DNA of 64,000 bases from Roseicella aerolata (GCF_020523605.1 NZ_JAJAQI010000026.1:20762-84761); one strand, 5' to 3'. Counted from the stretch's first letter, positions 47,081 through 59,188 are shown. Notes: generated by a model not told the origin, from the sequence alone. Numbers and translations: made by a program.

Positions 47081-47551
47081 ATGCCGCTTTATGAAAGCGT
47101 GTTCATCGCACGCAATGATGTCACGCAGCAGCAGGTCGACACCATCGCCGACCAGATCACCGCCACCCTCGGCGAGCAGGGCGGCGAGGTCCGGAAGCGC
47201 GAGTACTGGGGCCTGCGCGGCCTCGCCTACCGCATCAAGAAGAACCGCAAGGGGCACTACATGCTCCTCGGCATCGACGCCTCCCCGGCCGCGATGCAGG
47301 AGGTCGAGCGCCAGCTCGGCCTGAACGAGGACGTGCTGCGCGTGCTGACCCTGCGGGTCGAGGCGATCGACGAGGCGCCCTCTGCCATCCTCTCCCGCCG
47401 TGGCGAGGACCGTGAGCGCGAGCGCGGCTTCCGTGGCCCGCGCCCGCCGGGCCGCTTCAGCAGCGGCCGCCGCGACCGCGGCGACGAGCGCGAGGAATTC
47501 CGTGCCCGCCCGCGCGAGGAACTCGAAGCACCCACGGGTGGCGAGGAGTAA
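47081..47551 (+). CDS. rpsF: 30S ribosomal protein S6
   Basis: The 156-residue protein begins MPLYESVFIARNDVTQQQVD and has the S6 segments YWGLRGLAYRIKKNRKGHYM and DVLRVLTLRVE. A C-terminal Arg/Glu/Gly-rich tail of about 50 residues (RGEDRERERGFRGPRPPGRF) is longer than in many bacteria. GAGGGAGA precedes ATG 47081. It leads the rpsF-rpsR-DUF2232-rplI operon. Confidence 0.97.
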   Translation: MPLYESVFIARNDVTQQQVDTIADQITATLGEQGGEVRKREYWGLRGLAYRIKKNRKGHYMLLGIDASPAAMQEVERQLGLNEDVLRVLTLRVEAIDEAPSAILSRRGEDRERERGFRGPRPPGRFSSGRRDRGDEREEFRARPREELEAPTGGEE

Positions 47552-47557
47552 TCAGCC

Positions 47558-47836
47558 ATGTCCGAGACGACCGAACTCTCCCCGGCCGCCCGCCGCCCTG
47601 CCGTTGGCGCCCGCCGGCCCTTCTACCGCCGCCGCAAGTCCTGCCCCTTCTCCGGCCCGAACGCGCCGAAGATCGATTACAAGGACGTGCGCCTGCTGAG
47701 CCGCTTCCTCTCGGAGCGCGGCAAGATCGTGCCGAGCCGCATCACGGCCGTGTCCGCGAAGAAGCAGCGTGAGCTGGCGAACGCCATCAAGCGCGCCCGC
47801 TTCCTGGCCCTGCTGCCCTACGTCATCAACGACTGA
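47558..47836 (+). CDS. rpsR: 30S ribosomal protein S18
   Basis: The 92-residue protein has [33 protein letters not shown] (key RRKSCPFS) and ends [20 protein letters not shown], the S18 signature. It binds next to S6 on the 30S platform. It follows rpsF by 6 bp. Confidence 0.98.
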   Translation: MSETTELSPAARRPAVGARRPFYRRRKSCPFSGPNAPKIDYKDVRLLSRFLSERGKIVPSRITAVSAKKQRELANAIKRARFLALLPYVIND

Positions 47837-47878
47837 GGGCCTGCGGGCGGAACCCGAGGACAACGGAGCACCAGTGCC

Positions 47879-48814
47879 GTGACGGCGACAGGGCCGCAGG
47901 GACAGGGCCAGGGACAGGGACAGGGTGTTTTCGGCAACCCCGGGCTGCTGGCCGCGGGCGCGGCCGGCTTCGCCTCGGCGGTCGCCGCGCTCTGGGCCAT
48001 GCGCGGCCTGCCGCTCGGCACCGGGCTGTTCTGGATCGCCTCCTTCCCGCTCTTCGCCGCGGGGCTCGGCTTCGGCCCGGCCAGCGCCATCGCCGCCAGC
48101 CTGCTCGCGACCCTGCTGGTCGCGCTCGCGGGCGGCGGCTTCGCCGCGGTGATCTTCCTCGCCCTCTTCGGCATGCCGGCGCCGCTGCTGGTGCTGGCGG
48201 CGCTCAGGGGCGGGAAGGTCACGCTCTCCCTGCCGCTCGCGCTGCTCGGCCTCTGGCCGCTCTTCGTGCTGATGGTCGCCTCCGCCACCCTCGGTGGCGG
48301 GGAGGGGCTGGAGGCCTCGATGCGGGCGGCGATGGAGATGGCGCTCACCCGGCTCGGCATGCCGGCGCCGGAGGCGGTGGTGGCGGAGCTGGTGCGGGTG
48401 AAGGCGGGGGCGATCGGCTTCTGGGGCGCGCTGGCGCTGCTGGCCAATGCCGCGGCGGCCATCGGCTTCCTCGCGCGGCGCGGGCTGCTCATGGTGCCGA
48501 AGCCGGACTGGTCCGCGGTGCGGCTGCCGGGCTGGTACCCGCTGCTGCCGGCCGCGGCGCTCGGCCTGTTCCTGGCGGCGCCTGCCGGCGGGGATGCGGT
48601 GTCGCTCTCGGCGCTGCTGATCCTGCTGGTGCCGCTCTTCCTGCAGGGCCTCGCTGGCGTGCATGCGCGGCTGCGCGGCCGCAAGGGAAGGCTGCCGATG
48701 CTGGTGGGCTTCTACGTGCTGCTCGTGGTGTTCCTGCAGGTGATGGGCCCGGGCCTCGTCGGCCTCGGCCTCTACGACCAATTCCAGCGGCGCGCGGCGC
48801 CGCGTCAAAGCTGA
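47879..48814 (+). CDS. DUF2232-family integral membrane protein
   Basis: The 311-residue protein has about eight spans and is typical of the DUF2232 protein found between rpsR and rplI in alphaproteobacteria. It starts with GTG 47879. Near the N-terminus a Gly-Gln run ([12 protein letters not shown]) is encoded by short tandem CAGGGA-type repeats (47896-47927) that could vary in number. Function is unknown. Confidence 0.87.
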   Translation: MTATGPQGQGQGQGQGVFGNPGLLAAGAAGFASAVAALWAMRGLPLGTGLFWIASFPLFAAGLGFGPASAIAASLLATLLVALAGGGFAAVIFLALFGMPAPLLVLAALRGGKVTLSLPLALLGLWPLFVLMVASATLGGGEGLEASMRAAMEMALTRLGMPAPEAVVAELVRVKAGAIGFWGALALLANAAAAIGFLARRGLLMVPKPDWSAVRLPGWYPLLPAAALGLFLAAPAGGDAVSLSALLILLVPLFLQGLAGVHARLRGRKGRLPMLVGFYVLLVVFLQVMGPGLVGLGLYDQFQRRAAPRQS

Positions 48815-48830
48815 CGGAAGGCGCAAGCCA

Positions 48831-49385
48831 ATGATCGAACTGATTCTCATGCAGCGGGTCGAGAAGCTCGGCCAGATGGGCGAGCTGGTGAAGGTCCGCC
48901 CCGGCTATGCCCGCAACTTCCTGCTTCCCCAGGGCAAGGCGATCCGCGCCAATACCGAGAACCTGAAGCGGTTCGAGGAGCAGCGCGCGCAGCTCGAGGC
49001 GCAGAACCTGAAGCGCCGCGAGGAAGCCGAGCGGATCGCCGAGCGCGTCACCGGCCTGACCGTGACCATCATCCGCCAGGCCGGCGAGTCGGGCAGCCTC
49101 TACGGCTCCGTCTCCGCCCGCGACATCGCCGACGGGTGCAAGGAGGGCGGCCTGACCGTCTCCCGCAGCCAGGTGCTGCTGGAGCAGCCGATCAAGACGC
49201 TGGGCCTGACCAATGTCCGCGTCGAGCTGCACCCGGAGGTGCACATCACCGTGGTGGTGAACGTCGCCCGCTCCCTCGAGGAGGCCGAGCGCCAGGCCCG
49301 CGGCGAGGAGATCGTCCGCGAGGAGGAGCCAAGCCTCGAGGAGGAGCTGCGCGCCGAGATCGGCGCGGCGATGGAGGAGCGCTGA
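48831..49385 (+). CDS. rplI: 50S ribosomal protein L9
   Basis: The 184-residue protein has the N-terminal RNA-binding domain with [21 protein letters not shown] (key GYARNFLLP), the long connecting helix, and the C-terminal domain ([15 protein letters not shown]). The tail after residue 150 is acidic and extended. It follows DUF2232 by 16 bp and ends at a terminator. Confidence 0.97.
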   Translation: MIELILMQRVEKLGQMGELVKVRPGYARNFLLPQGKAIRANTENLKRFEEQRAQLEAQNLKRREEAERIAERVTGLTVTIIRQAGESGSLYGSVSARDIADGCKEGGLTVSRSQVLLEQPIKTLGLTNVRVELHPEVHITVVVNVARSLEEAERQARGEEIVREEEPSLEEELRAEIGAAMEER

Positions 49386-49411
49386 GCGCCCCTCGCCTGC
49401 CGGTATCCATG

Positions 49412-49435
49412 GAAGGGGCCCTTCGGGGCCCCTTC
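49412..49435 (+). terminator. terminator of the rpsF-rplI operon
   Basis: A perfect 10-bp stem, GAAGGGGCCC and GGGCCCCTTC, with a TTCG tetraloop, 27 bp after the rplI stop. A near-identical hairpin lies at 50834-50855 after acnA. Confidence 0.75.
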
Positions 49436-49487
49436 GCAATTCCGGGCCGCCACTTGCCGCAAGCGGCGCCGGCGCCATCTCGGCGGC

Positions 49488-49844
49488 ATGGCCGACCCGA
49501 TCCCACGTCGAGACGAGGTGACCGTCTTCTATGACGGCGCCTGCCCCGTCTGCGCCCGCGAGATCGCCTTCTACCGCGACCGGCGGGGCGCGGAGGGTCT
49601 GGCCTGGGTGGATGTCTCGCGCGAGCCGACGCAGCCGGGCCTGGACCGCGCGGCGGCGCTGGCACGGTTCCATGCCCGGCTCCCGGATGGCAGGCTGGTC
49701 TCCGGCGCCGCGGCCTTCGCCGAGGTCTGGCGGCGGGTGCCGGGCCTTCGCTGGCTCGGCCGGCTGGTCGCCTGGGGCCCAGTGACGCCGCTGGCGGAGC
49801 TGGCCTATCGTGGCTTCCTCCGGGTGCGGAGGCTGTGGCGGTGA
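49488..49844 (+). CDS. DCC1-like thiol-disulfide oxidoreductase family protein (DUF393)
   Basis: The 118-residue protein has the family motif VFYDGACPVCAREIAFYRDR with the YDGxCPxC core, and SGAAAFAEVWRRVPGLRWL. Members are thioredoxin-fold proteins of uncertain role. It starts at ATG 49488 and its stop overlaps the following SDR start. Confidence 0.9.
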   Translation: MADPIPRRDEVTVFYDGACPVCAREIAFYRDRRGAEGLAWVDVSREPTQPGLDRAAALARFHARLPDGRLVSGAAAFAEVWRRVPGLRWLGRLVAWGPVTPLAELAYRGFLRVRRLWR

Positions 49845-50602
49845 GCGCCGGTGACGACCTGGGCGCCGCCGAGGATGCTGAGGGGCGCGCAGCGCCGCAT
49901 CGCCGGCAGACCGATGGCGGCACGGCCGTGGTGATTGGCGCCTCGGGCGGCATCGGCGGCGCGCTGCTGGGCGTGCTGGAGGCGGAAGGGCGCTGGCGGC
50001 GGGTGATCGGCCTCTCGCGCAGGACCGAGCCTGGGCTCGACATCACCGAGGAGGCGAGCCTCGCCGCCGCGGCCGAGTGGCTGGGGCGGGAGGCGCCGGA
50101 CCTCGCGCTGGTGGTCGTCGCCACCGGCTTCCTGCACGATGCGCGCTTCCAGCCGGAGAAGGCGATGCGCCAGCTCGACCCGGCGCATCTGGCGCAGAGC
50201 TTCGCGGTGAACGCCATCGGCCCGGCGCTCCTCATGAAGCACCTGCTGCCGCGGCTGCGGCGGGGCGGGCCGGCCGTGTTTGCCGTGCTCTCGGCCCGGG
50301 TCGGCAGCATCGGCGACAACCGGCTCGGCGGCTGGTGGAGCTACCGCGCGTCCAAGGCGGCGCTGAACCAGCTCGTGCGGACCGCTTCGGTCGAGCTGCG
50401 GCGGACCCATCCCGGCGCGGCACTCGTCGCGCTTCATCCGGGAACGGTGGAGACCGGCCTCTCGGCGCCCTTCTCCAGGGTCGGGCTTGATGTGCAGGCG
50501 CCGGCAGTGGCGGCGCGGCGAATCCTGGAGGTGCTGGCGGGGATCGGGCCGGAGCAATCGGGCGGGTTCTTCGACCATCTGGGCAGGCCGGTACCCTGGT
50601 AG
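49841..50602 (+). CDS. short-chain dehydrogenase/reductase family protein (C-factor-like)
   Basis: The 253-residue SDR has the cofactor loop VIGASGGIGGALLG, and the catalytic Tyr and Lys in YRASKAALNQL. The middle VVATGFLHDARFQPEKAM and late ALHPGTVETGLSAPF are typical of C-factor (CsgA)-like SDRs. GTG 49841 overlaps the previous stop as GTGA; GTG 49835 is an alternative. A leader of about 25 residues precedes the Rossmann fold. Substrate is unknown. Confidence 0.85.
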   Translation: MSAGDDLGAAEDAEGRAAPHRRQTDGGTAVVIGASGGIGGALLGVLEAEGRWRRVIGLSRRTEPGLDITEEASLAAAAEWLGREAPDLALVVVATGFLHDARFQPEKAMRQLDPAHLAQSFAVNAIGPALLMKHLLPRLRRGGPAVFAVLSARVGSIGDNRLGGWWSYRASKAALNQLVRTASVELRRTHPGAALVALHPGTVETGLSAPFSRVGLDVQAPAVAARRILEVLAGIGPEQSGGFFDHLGRPVPW

Positions 50603-50833
50603 CGGGCCGCCGGACCGCCCGCACACCGGCCGGTCCAGCTTGTCGTTGGACGAGCAAGCTACGACGCCCGGGTGGGTCCGCTGATGCCGATCCGCGGACA
50701 TGCCGAGGCATTCCCGCGGCCTCGATTGCCGGCGCCGCTCCACGGCTTGCCTACTCGCCACAGGGCGCGGCGCTTCGCCGGGCAAGCCGGGTGGGGATGA
50801 TGCCCGCCGCGATCGCGGGCGCCCCGAATTGCG

Positions 50834-50855
50834 AAGGGGCCCTTGCGGGCCCCTT
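50834..50855 (-). terminator. terminator of the aconitase gene
   Basis: A 9-bp stem, AAGGGGCCC and GGGCCCCTT, with a TTGC loop, 27 bp past the acnA stop. It has almost the same sequence as the rplI terminator at 49412-49435. Confidence 0.7.
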
Positions 50856-50881
50856 GCGTCTCGTCCGGCTGAAGCCGGTCC

Positions 50882-53578
<2,697 letters not shown>

Positions 53579-53695
53579 GATCCGGAACCTTCTTTCTTCG
53601 TCGCGCCCCGTTGCGGCACGCCACGGCGGCGGTTTTAAGCATGGCAGCGCCAGACGGTCCACGGGGCGCCGAATCTCCAAGGAACTGGGTCGGAT

Positions 53696-54286
53696 ATGCT
53701 GGAAGCGCGGGACCTGGCCTGTTTGCGGGGCGAGAGGGCCGTCTTCGCCGGCCTGTCCTTCCAACTCGGGGCGGAAGGCGCGCTGCTGCTGGTCGGCGCC
53801 AATGGCGCGGGCAAATCCACCCTGCTGCGGCTGCTGGCCGGGCTGCTGCGGCCAGCGGCCGGCGAGCTGCTCTGGGACGGCGAGGATGCGCTGGCCGACC
53901 GCGCCGCGCATGCCGCAAGGCTGCGCTACCTCTCCCACCAGGATGCGCTGAAGCCGGCCCTCACGGCGCGGGAAAACCTGCTGCTCTTCGCCCGGCTCTG
54001 GGGCGGCGATGTGGACACCGCCCTGGCGGCGCTCGACCTCCTGCCGCTCGCGGAATTGCCGGCGCGGGTGCTGTCCTCGGGCCAGAAGCGAAGGCTGGCG
54101 CTGGCCCGGCTCGCCCTGGCGCCGGCCCCTCTCTGGCTGCTGGATGAGCCGACGGTGGGGCTCGATGCCGCCTCGGTGGAGCGGCTCGGCCTGCTGCTGG
54201 CGCGGCACCGGGCGGCCGGCGGGATGGTGCTGGCGGCGACCCACCTGCCGCTGCCCCTGCCCGGCGCGGGGGAGTTGCGGCTGTGA
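53696..54286 (+). CDS. ccmA: heme exporter ATP-binding protein CcmA
   Basis: The 196-residue ATPase is short, as is usual for CcmA. Walker A is GANGAGKST, signature [14 protein letters not shown] and Walker [13 protein letters not shown]. It works with CcmB in cytochrome c maturation. ATGA-type overlap with ccmB occurs at 54283-54286. ccmC and ccmD are not adjacent. Confidence 0.93.
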   Translation: MLEARDLACLRGERAVFAGLSFQLGAEGALLLVGANGAGKSTLLRLLAGLLRPAAGELLWDGEDALADRAAHAARLRYLSHQDALKPALTARENLLLFARLWGGDVDTALAALDLLPLAELPARVLSSGQKRRLALARLALAPAPLWLLDEPTVGLDAASVERLGLLLARHRAAGGMVLAATHLPLPLPGAGELRL

Positions 54287-55017
54287 CCCCGGCGGATGCC
54301 AGGGCGGGCGAGGCGCTCCCCGCCGCGGCGCGGCGCGCCTTCCCCGCGCGCTCGCCCTTCGGCGCCTGGCTGGCCCTGCTGGGGCGAGAGCTGCGGCTGG
54401 CCCTGCGCCACCCTGCCGACACGCTGGCAGCGGTGATGTTCTTCGTCCTCGTCGCCGCGCTGTTTCCCTTCGGCGTCGGCCCGGCGCCGGAAACGCTGGC
54501 GCGCCTCGCCCCCGGCGCCCTGCTGGCGGCCGCCCTGCTGGCCGCCCTGCTGCCGCTCGACCGGATGTTCGGCGCGGATGCCGAGGACGGGACCCTCGAC
54601 CAGCTCCTGTTGAGCGGCCTCGGCCCCTCTGCCGTCGCCGCGGCCAAGGCGGCGGCGCACTGGCTGACCACCGGCCTGCCGCTGCTGCTGGCCACGCCGG
54701 TGGCCGCCGCCATGCTGAACCTGCCGGTGGAGGCCTGGCCGGCGGCCATGGCGGCGCTCGGCCTGGCCGCCGGCTTCCTCTCCCTGCTCGGCACCGCCGG
54801 GGCGGCGCTGACGCTGGGCGCCCGGCGCGGCGGGGTGCTGCTGCCCCTGCTGGTCCTGCCGCTGGCGATCCCGGCGGTGATCTTCGGCGCGGCGGGGATC
54901 GAGGCGGCGGCGGCGGGGCTGGAGGCGCGGCCCTATCTGCTGCTGCTCTCGGCGCTGCTGGCGGCGGCCCTGCCGCTGGCGCCGCTGGCCGCGGGGGCGG
55001 CGCTGCGAACGGAGTAG
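54283..55017 (+). CDS. ccmB: heme exporter membrane protein CcmB
   Basis: The 244-residue membrane protein has six spans and CcmB features: [35 protein letters not shown] (key [14 protein letters not shown]), then [19 protein letters not shown]. It is co-translated with ccmA. Together they form the transporter of the cytochrome c maturation system. Confidence 0.93.
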   Translation: MTPADARAGEALPAAARRAFPARSPFGAWLALLGRELRLALRHPADTLAAVMFFVLVAALFPFGVGPAPETLARLAPGALLAAALLAALLPLDRMFGADAEDGTLDQLLLSGLGPSAVAAAKAAAHWLTTGLPLLLATPVAAAMLNLPVEAWPAAMAALGLAAGFLSLLGTAGAALTLGARRGGVLLPLLVLPLAIPAVIFGAAGIEAAAAGLEARPYLLLLSALLAAALPLAPLAAGAALRTE

Positions 55018-55312
55018 CGGCGCTGGACGGCAGGGGCCTGACCTTGCTGCCGTCCCGGATGGCCGCCGAGGACCGACCGGCTGCCTGGCCGCTCGGCCAG
55101 AGCCGAGCGCGGAGGCCGCGGATGACCGGACGCGAGACTCTGCACGAAAAGCAAAGGCTACAGTGGATTGGCGTTCAGTTGTGAACGCAGTCCGCCGTGG
55201 CAGGCGCCCATCTGTGCGGTGCCTGCACGGCCGGATGCCGTGCCGGCCAGGGTCACCGCCTTCCTGGGCCGGCTGCGCAGCCGGCCCCGGCGCGGGCTGA
55301 GGGAGGCGGCGG
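55018..55312. other. gene-free region with dispersed palindromic element, copy 4
   Basis: A 295-bp gap after ccmB. Apart from the repeat at 55099-55200, I see only GC-rich sequence with no clear promoter box. Confidence 0.5.
55099..55200 (+). repeat. dispersed palindromic element, copy 4
   Basis: It starts AGAGCCGAGCGCGGAGGCCGC, which is AGAGC then GCGCGGAGGCC, followed by GATGACCGG, GACTCTGC and AAAGGCTACAGTGGAT. The imperfect terminal inverted repeat is GGCGTTCAG-TT-GTGAACGC. Block order equals the copies at 3550 and 14066. Confidence 0.7.
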
Positions 55313-55414
55313 ATGTTGCAGCAGGCGCTCGACTGGATCGGGCAGAACCGGCCGGCCATGATCGCCCTGGTGATCGTGCTGGGGCTGACGCTGCTGGCGG
55401 GGCGGCGGCGCTGA
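55313..55414 (+). CDS. mini membrane protein (33 aa)
   Basis: A 33-residue frame, MLQQALDWIGQNRPAMIALV then IVLGLTLLAGRRR, with one clear span and a positive tail. GGGAGG stands 6 bases before the ATG, the strongest ribosome site nearby. No family is recognised; it is not a good match to CcmD. It lies alone between ccmB and the dioxygenase gene. Confidence 0.5.
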   Translation: MLQQALDWIGQNRPAMIALVIVLGLTLLAGRRR

Positions 55415-55509
55415 GAATCCCGGGGGGTCGGGAATGTCCCCTGCCGATCGGGCGGCTGGTCCCGCCCTGCGGAAGAATGGCATGGTCCCCCGAACGGGAG
55501 GACATGACC

Positions 55510-56370
55510 ATGCCGCAGCTCACGCCCCTGCATCCCCTGTTCGCCGCGCGCGTCACCGGCCTCGACCTGCGCCGCGGGGTGACGCCGGAGGAGGCCGCCT
55601 GGCTGCGGGCGGCGCTGGACCGCCATTCCGTCCTGGTCCTGCCCGGCCAGGAGATCGACGATGCGCAGCAGATCGCCTTCTCCGAGGCGTTCGGCCCGCT
55701 GGAGGCGACCCGCCCGGGCGCGCGCGGCGCCGGCAGCCCGCTGATCGTGCTGAGCAACATCGCGCGGGATGGCAGCATCGCCGCGCCGACCGACCGGCAG
55801 GTGCTGAACAACCTGGCGAACCGCGCCTGGCACCATGACAGCAGCTTCAAGCCCGTGCCGGCCCGCGCCTCCGCCCTCTCGGCGCGGGAGGTCCCGGCGC
55901 GGGGCGGGGAGACGGAATTCGCCTCCATGCGCGCGGCCTGGGCGGCGCTGCCGGAGGCGCTGCGGGCGCAGGTCCGGGGGCGTGTCGCGGTGCACGACTT
56001 CGCCTGGTCCCGCAACCGTGTCTCCCCGGCGCTGGTGGCGGAGGCGGAGCGGGCGCAGCACCCGCCGGTGCGCCAAGCCATGCTGCTGGAGGAGAACCCG
56101 CACGGCCCCGCCCTCTATCTCGGCGCCCATGCCCGCAGCGTGGAGGGCATGGAGGAGGCGGAGGGCCGGGCGCTGATCGAGGCGCTGATGGCGCACGCCA
56201 CCCAGCCGACCTTCGTCTACCGCCATGCCTGGGCGCGGCACGACATCGTCATCTGGGACAACCGCGCGGTGCTGCACCGGGCGACGCCCTTCGACAGCGA
56301 TGCGGAGCGCCGGCTGATGGTGCGGACAACGATCGCCGGGGCGGGCCCCACCCTGGCCGCCGCAGCGTAA
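55510..56370 (+). CDS. TauD/TfdA-family Fe(II)/2-oxoglutarate dioxygenase
   Basis: The 286-residue enzyme has the HxD part in WHHDSSFKPVPARAS (key WHHD), distal His in NRAVLHRATPFD and the 2-oxoglutarate Arg in RRLMVRTTIAG. The N-terminal ARVTGLDLRRG is typical of TauD/TfdA. ATG 55510 has GGGAGG at 8 bases; ATG 55504 is too close to it. Substrates of the family include taurine and aryloxyacids; here it is unknown. Confidence 0.9.
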   Translation: MPQLTPLHPLFAARVTGLDLRRGVTPEEAAWLRAALDRHSVLVLPGQEIDDAQQIAFSEAFGPLEATRPGARGAGSPLIVLSNIARDGSIAAPTDRQVLNNLANRAWHHDSSFKPVPARASALSAREVPARGGETEFASMRAAWAALPEALRAQVRGRVAVHDFAWSRNRVSPALVAEAERAQHPPVRQAMLLEENPHGPALYLGAHARSVEGMEEAEGRALIEALMAHATQPTFVYRHAWARHDIVIWDNRAVLHRATPFDSDAERRLMVRTTIAGAGPTLAAAA

Positions 56371-56413
56371 CCCAGGCCGGGTCCAGGGGTCGCCTGACCC
56401 CTGTTGGGGGGTC

Positions 56414-56434
56414 GAGGGGGGCGACGCCCCCCTC
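56414..56434. terminator. bidirectional terminator between converging genes
   Basis: GAGGGGGG-CGACG-CCCCCCTC forms an 8-bp stem between the dioxygenase gene and the converging hydrolase gene. It ends just before the hydrolase stop at 56439. Confidence 0.55.
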
Positions 56435-56438
56435 GCTG

Positions 56439-57569
56439 TCAGGCCGGCAGGATGGACGCGTGCGCCAGGTTGCTCAGCACATCCATGCGCTGGTTGTGGA
56501 AGAGCTCCGTCTGCCGGCAGTTCGAGAAGAAGGCGAAGCTCACCCCACTGGCCGGGTCCGCCCAGCAATAGGAACTGCCGACGCCGCCATGGCCGAAGGT
56601 GCGAGGATGCGCGATGGCGCCGAGGCCGCGTGCCACCGGCCATTCCCCGCGCGAATGCGGCCCGATGCCGCGATGCATGGGCAGGCCCATATATTCGTCG
56701 ATGCGGTCACCGGTGAAATTGCGGGTGACGAACTCGATCATGCGCGGCGAGAGCACGCGCACCCCGTTCAACTGCCCGCCCTGCGCCAGCATCTGGTAGA
56801 AGGCCGCCATGCCGCGCGCCGTGCCATAGCCGCCGCCGCCCGGGATGCCAGCGGCGTGGTGCGCGGCGGTGTTCTCCGCCACGCGCGGCGGGAAGCGGCC
56901 CTCCTGCGGCGGGTCGTAGATCTCGGCGGCGCGGCCGAGCTCGGCCTCCGGCAGGCCGACGAAGACCTCCTCCGCCAGGCCGAGCGGCGCGATCACCCGT
57001 TCCCGGATGAAGGCGCGGAAGTCCCGGCCGGTGATCGCCTCGATCAGCACCGCCGCGGTCCAGTGGGCGGAGGCCGGGTGGTACTGGACCTTGCTGCCCG
57101 GAGTCCATTCCAGGGTGAAGTCCGAGACCGTCCGCCGCAGCAGCGCATGGTCTGCCCAGCAGGCCTCCGGCACCACCGCGGAGGGGAAGCCGCCCTGATG
57201 GGTCAGCAACTGCAGCACGGTGATGCCGCCCTTGCCATTGGCCGCGAATTCCGGGACGTGCTGGGCGATGGGGTCGGAGAAGCGGAGCAGCCCCTCCTCC
57301 ACCAGCATCCAGACCGCGGCGGCGGTCACCACCTTGGTATTGGAATACATCAGGAAGAGCGTGCGGTCGTCCGCCGCCATGTCCGGCGCGACACGTGCCT
57401 TCCCGAAGCTGCGGAAGAGCGCCAGCCTGCCGTGCCGGGCCACCGCCACCTGCGCGCCGGGATGATGCCCCTCGGCGATGTGCCGCTCGATGGTGGCGCA
57501 GAGCCGCTCGAGCGGCCGCGGGTCGAGGCCGAGCGCCTCCGGGTTGGATTCGGGCAGCGGGAAGCTCAT
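56439..57569 (-). CDS. beta-lactamase-fold serine hydrolase (class C / esterase EstB type)
   Basis: The 376-residue protein has the catalytic SxxK motif in MYSNTKVVTA, a Tyr-containing second motif in QYHPASAHWTA, and a third His-Gly-Gly element in FGHGGVGSSYCWADP replacing KTG. No signal peptide is visible, so it is probably a cytoplasmic esterase or amidase rather than a resistance enzyme. It stands alone on the minus strand, between a TauD-like gene and a TctC-type gene. Confidence 0.9.
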   Translation of the reverse strand: MSFPLPESNPEALGLDPRPLERLCATIERHIAEGHHPGAQVAVARHGRLALFRSFGKARVAPDMAADDRTLFLMYSNTKVVTAAAVWMLVEEGLLRFSDPIAQHVPEFAANGKGGITVLQLLTHQGGFPSAVVPEACWADHALLRRTVSDFTLEWTPGSKVQYHPASAHWTAAVLIEAITGRDFRAFIRERVIAPLGLAEEVFVGLPEAELGRAAEIYDPPQEGRFPPRVAENTAAHHAAGIPGGGGYGTARGMAAFYQMLAQGGQLNGVRVLSPRMIEFVTRNFTGDRIDEYMGLPMHRGIGPHSRGEWPVARGLGAIAHPRTFGHGGVGSSYCWADPASGVSFAFFSNCRQTELFHNQRMDVLSNLAHASILPA

Positions 57570-57723
57570 GCGGCGTCTCCTCCTTCGGAGGAGGCGCGGC
57601 GCGGGCCGCCCTCCTCGTTCTTCGGAGAGAGCCTAAGCAGGCGGACCGGGCGATGCCAGCCCGCCCTGGCGGGGCCGCACGCATGACGGGGCCCGGAGGC
57701 ACCAGCCTCCAGGCCGCCCGGGA

Positions 57724-58695
57724 TCAATCCGGCTGGATGCGCGCCCGCCGCACCACCTCGGCCCAGCGCGCGGCATCGGCGCGGATCAGCTCGCCCAGCA
57801 CCTCGGGCGGCGCCTCCACCGGCTCCAGGCCCAGCGCCGCGAGGCGCTCCGCCACCTCCGGCTTCTTCACGATCTGCGCGATGGCGGCATGCACCCGCGC
57901 GAGGATCGCCGGATCCGTGCCCGCCGGCGCCACGATGCCGTGCCAGCCCACCGCCTCGGCGCCCGGCAGGCCGGCCTCGGCGAGCGTCGGCACCTCCGGC
58001 AGGGCGCCGGTGCGCTGGCCGGGGGAGACGAAGAGGCCCCGCATGCGGCCGATGCGGACATGGTCCGCGACGGCGCCGATATTGATCAGCACGCCCTGCA
58101 GGGTGCCGCCCAGCAGGTCGTTCACCGCCAGCGCGCCGCCCTTGTAGGGCACATGCGTCCAGCGGATCTCGGCCGCCGCCTGGATCTGCTCGCCGATCAG
58201 ATGCGACAGGCTGCCATTGCCCGGCGTGCCGACCGCGACCGGGCTGCGGCGCGCGAGGGTGACGAACTCCTCCAGCGTGCGCGCCGGGCTGTCCGCCCGC
58301 ACCACCAGGATCTGCGGCACGCGCACGCCCTGCGTCACCGGCGCGAAGCCCGTCACGTCGAAGCCGAGCTTCGGGAAGAGCGTCTTGTTGATCGAGAGGC
58401 TGTCGGAGCCCGCGAGCAGCGTGTAGCCATCCGGCTTCTGTCGCGCGACGAATTCGTAGCCGATATTGCTGCCGGCGCCGGGCATGTTCTCGACCAGCAC
58501 ATTCTGGCCCAGCGCCTCGGTCAGGTGCTTGGCGAACAGCCGCGCGACGATGTCCTGGCTGCCGCCGGGCGCCACCGGGACGATGTAGCGGATGGAGCGT
58601 TCGGCCGGCCAGGTGCCGGGCTGGGCAAGCGCGGGCCGCGCCAGGGCGGCGGCGCCGGCGATCGCCAGGAAGGAACGACGGGATGGGCTGGTCAT
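57724..58695 (-). CDS. tripartite tricarboxylate transporter receptor (TctC/Bug family)
   Basis: The 323-residue periplasmic receptor has a Tat-like signal SRRSFLAIAGAAALARPALAQ, written here in part as RRSFLAIAGAAALA. Family blocks are IVPVAPGGSQDIVARLFA, VENMPGAGSNIGYEFVA and HVPYKGGALAVNDLLGG. No TctA or TctB membrane gene is nearby, as is common for Bug proteins. It lies directly after the DUF934 gene, with one base between the DUF934 stop and its start, so it may be co-transcribed with the sulfite reductase genes. Confidence 0.92.
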   Translation of the reverse strand: MTSPSRRSFLAIAGAAALARPALAQPGTWPAERSIRYIVPVAPGGSQDIVARLFAKHLTEALGQNVLVENMPGAGSNIGYEFVARQKPDGYTLLAGSDSLSINKTLFPKLGFDVTGFAPVTQGVRVPQILVVRADSPARTLEEFVTLARRSPVAVGTPGNGSLSHLIGEQIQAAAEIRWTHVPYKGGALAVNDLLGGTLQGVLINIGAVADHVRIGRMRGLFVSPGQRTGALPEVPTLAEAGLPGAEAVGWHGIVAPAGTDPAILARVHAAIAQIVKKPEVAERLAALGLEPVEAPPEVLGELIRADAARWAEVVRRARIQPD

Positions 58696-58696
58696 G

Positions 58697-59188
58697 TCAC
58701 ACGGTCTCCAGCCGCCGGCGCAGCAGGCCGAGCGGCGCGGCGGCGCCGAGCGCCGGCTGGTAGGCGATATCGACGAGGCGGCGGGAGCGCTCCCACTGCG
58801 CGGGATCGGCGCCTTCCGGCACCTCGACCGTGCTGACGCCGCAGCGCAGCAGCATGCGCCACTGGTCCGGCAGGACATGGCCGGTCGCGCGGATCTCGCC
58901 GGTGAAGCCGTGATGCTCGCGCAGCGCCCGGGCCTGGGTGAAGGCGCGGCCGTCCTTCGACTTGGGCAGGGTCACCGTGATCAGCGAGAGGCGCGGCAGC
59001 AGCGCCGCGATCTCCTCCGGCTGGGTCGCGGGATCGAGGGCGAGGCCGAGCTTGGCGTTGCGGCCGGCGAGGTCCTCGCTCCGCAGCCGCGCCAGGCTCA
59101 GGATCGCCGGCTGGTCCGGGACCGGCGCGTCATCGGCCACCCGCACCCATTCATCCGCGACGAGGCGGCCATTCTCAAGCAGCGGCAT
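58697..59188 (-). CDS. DUF934 protein, sulfite-reductase associated
   Basis: The 163-residue protein matches DUF934, found next to cysI or cysH in proteobacteria. Blocks: MPLLENGRLVADEWVRV, LRSEDLAGRNAKLGL, RALREHHGFTGEIRATGHVLPDQW (key RATGHVLPDQ) and LLRCGVSTVEV. It overlaps the cysI 3' end by 14 bp. Role in sulfite reduction is presumed from context. Confidence 0.88.
   Translation of the reverse strand: MPLLENGRLVADEWVRVADDAPVPDQPAILSLARLRSEDLAGRNAKLGLALDPATQPEEIAALLPRLSLITVTLPKSKDGRAFTQARALREHHGFTGEIRATGHVLPDQWRMLLRCGVSTVEVPEGADPAQWERSRRLVDIAYQPALGAAAPLGLLRRRLETV

Noticed and set aside
55313..55414. CcmD
   Set aside because: It lies about 300 bp after ccmB with no ccmC before it, is shorter than CcmD and lacks the usual aromatic span start.
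53926..56643. 905-codon open frame antisense to ccmAB and the TauD-like gene
   Set aside because: It shows low-complexity composition and no recognisable domain; three real genes lie on the other strand.
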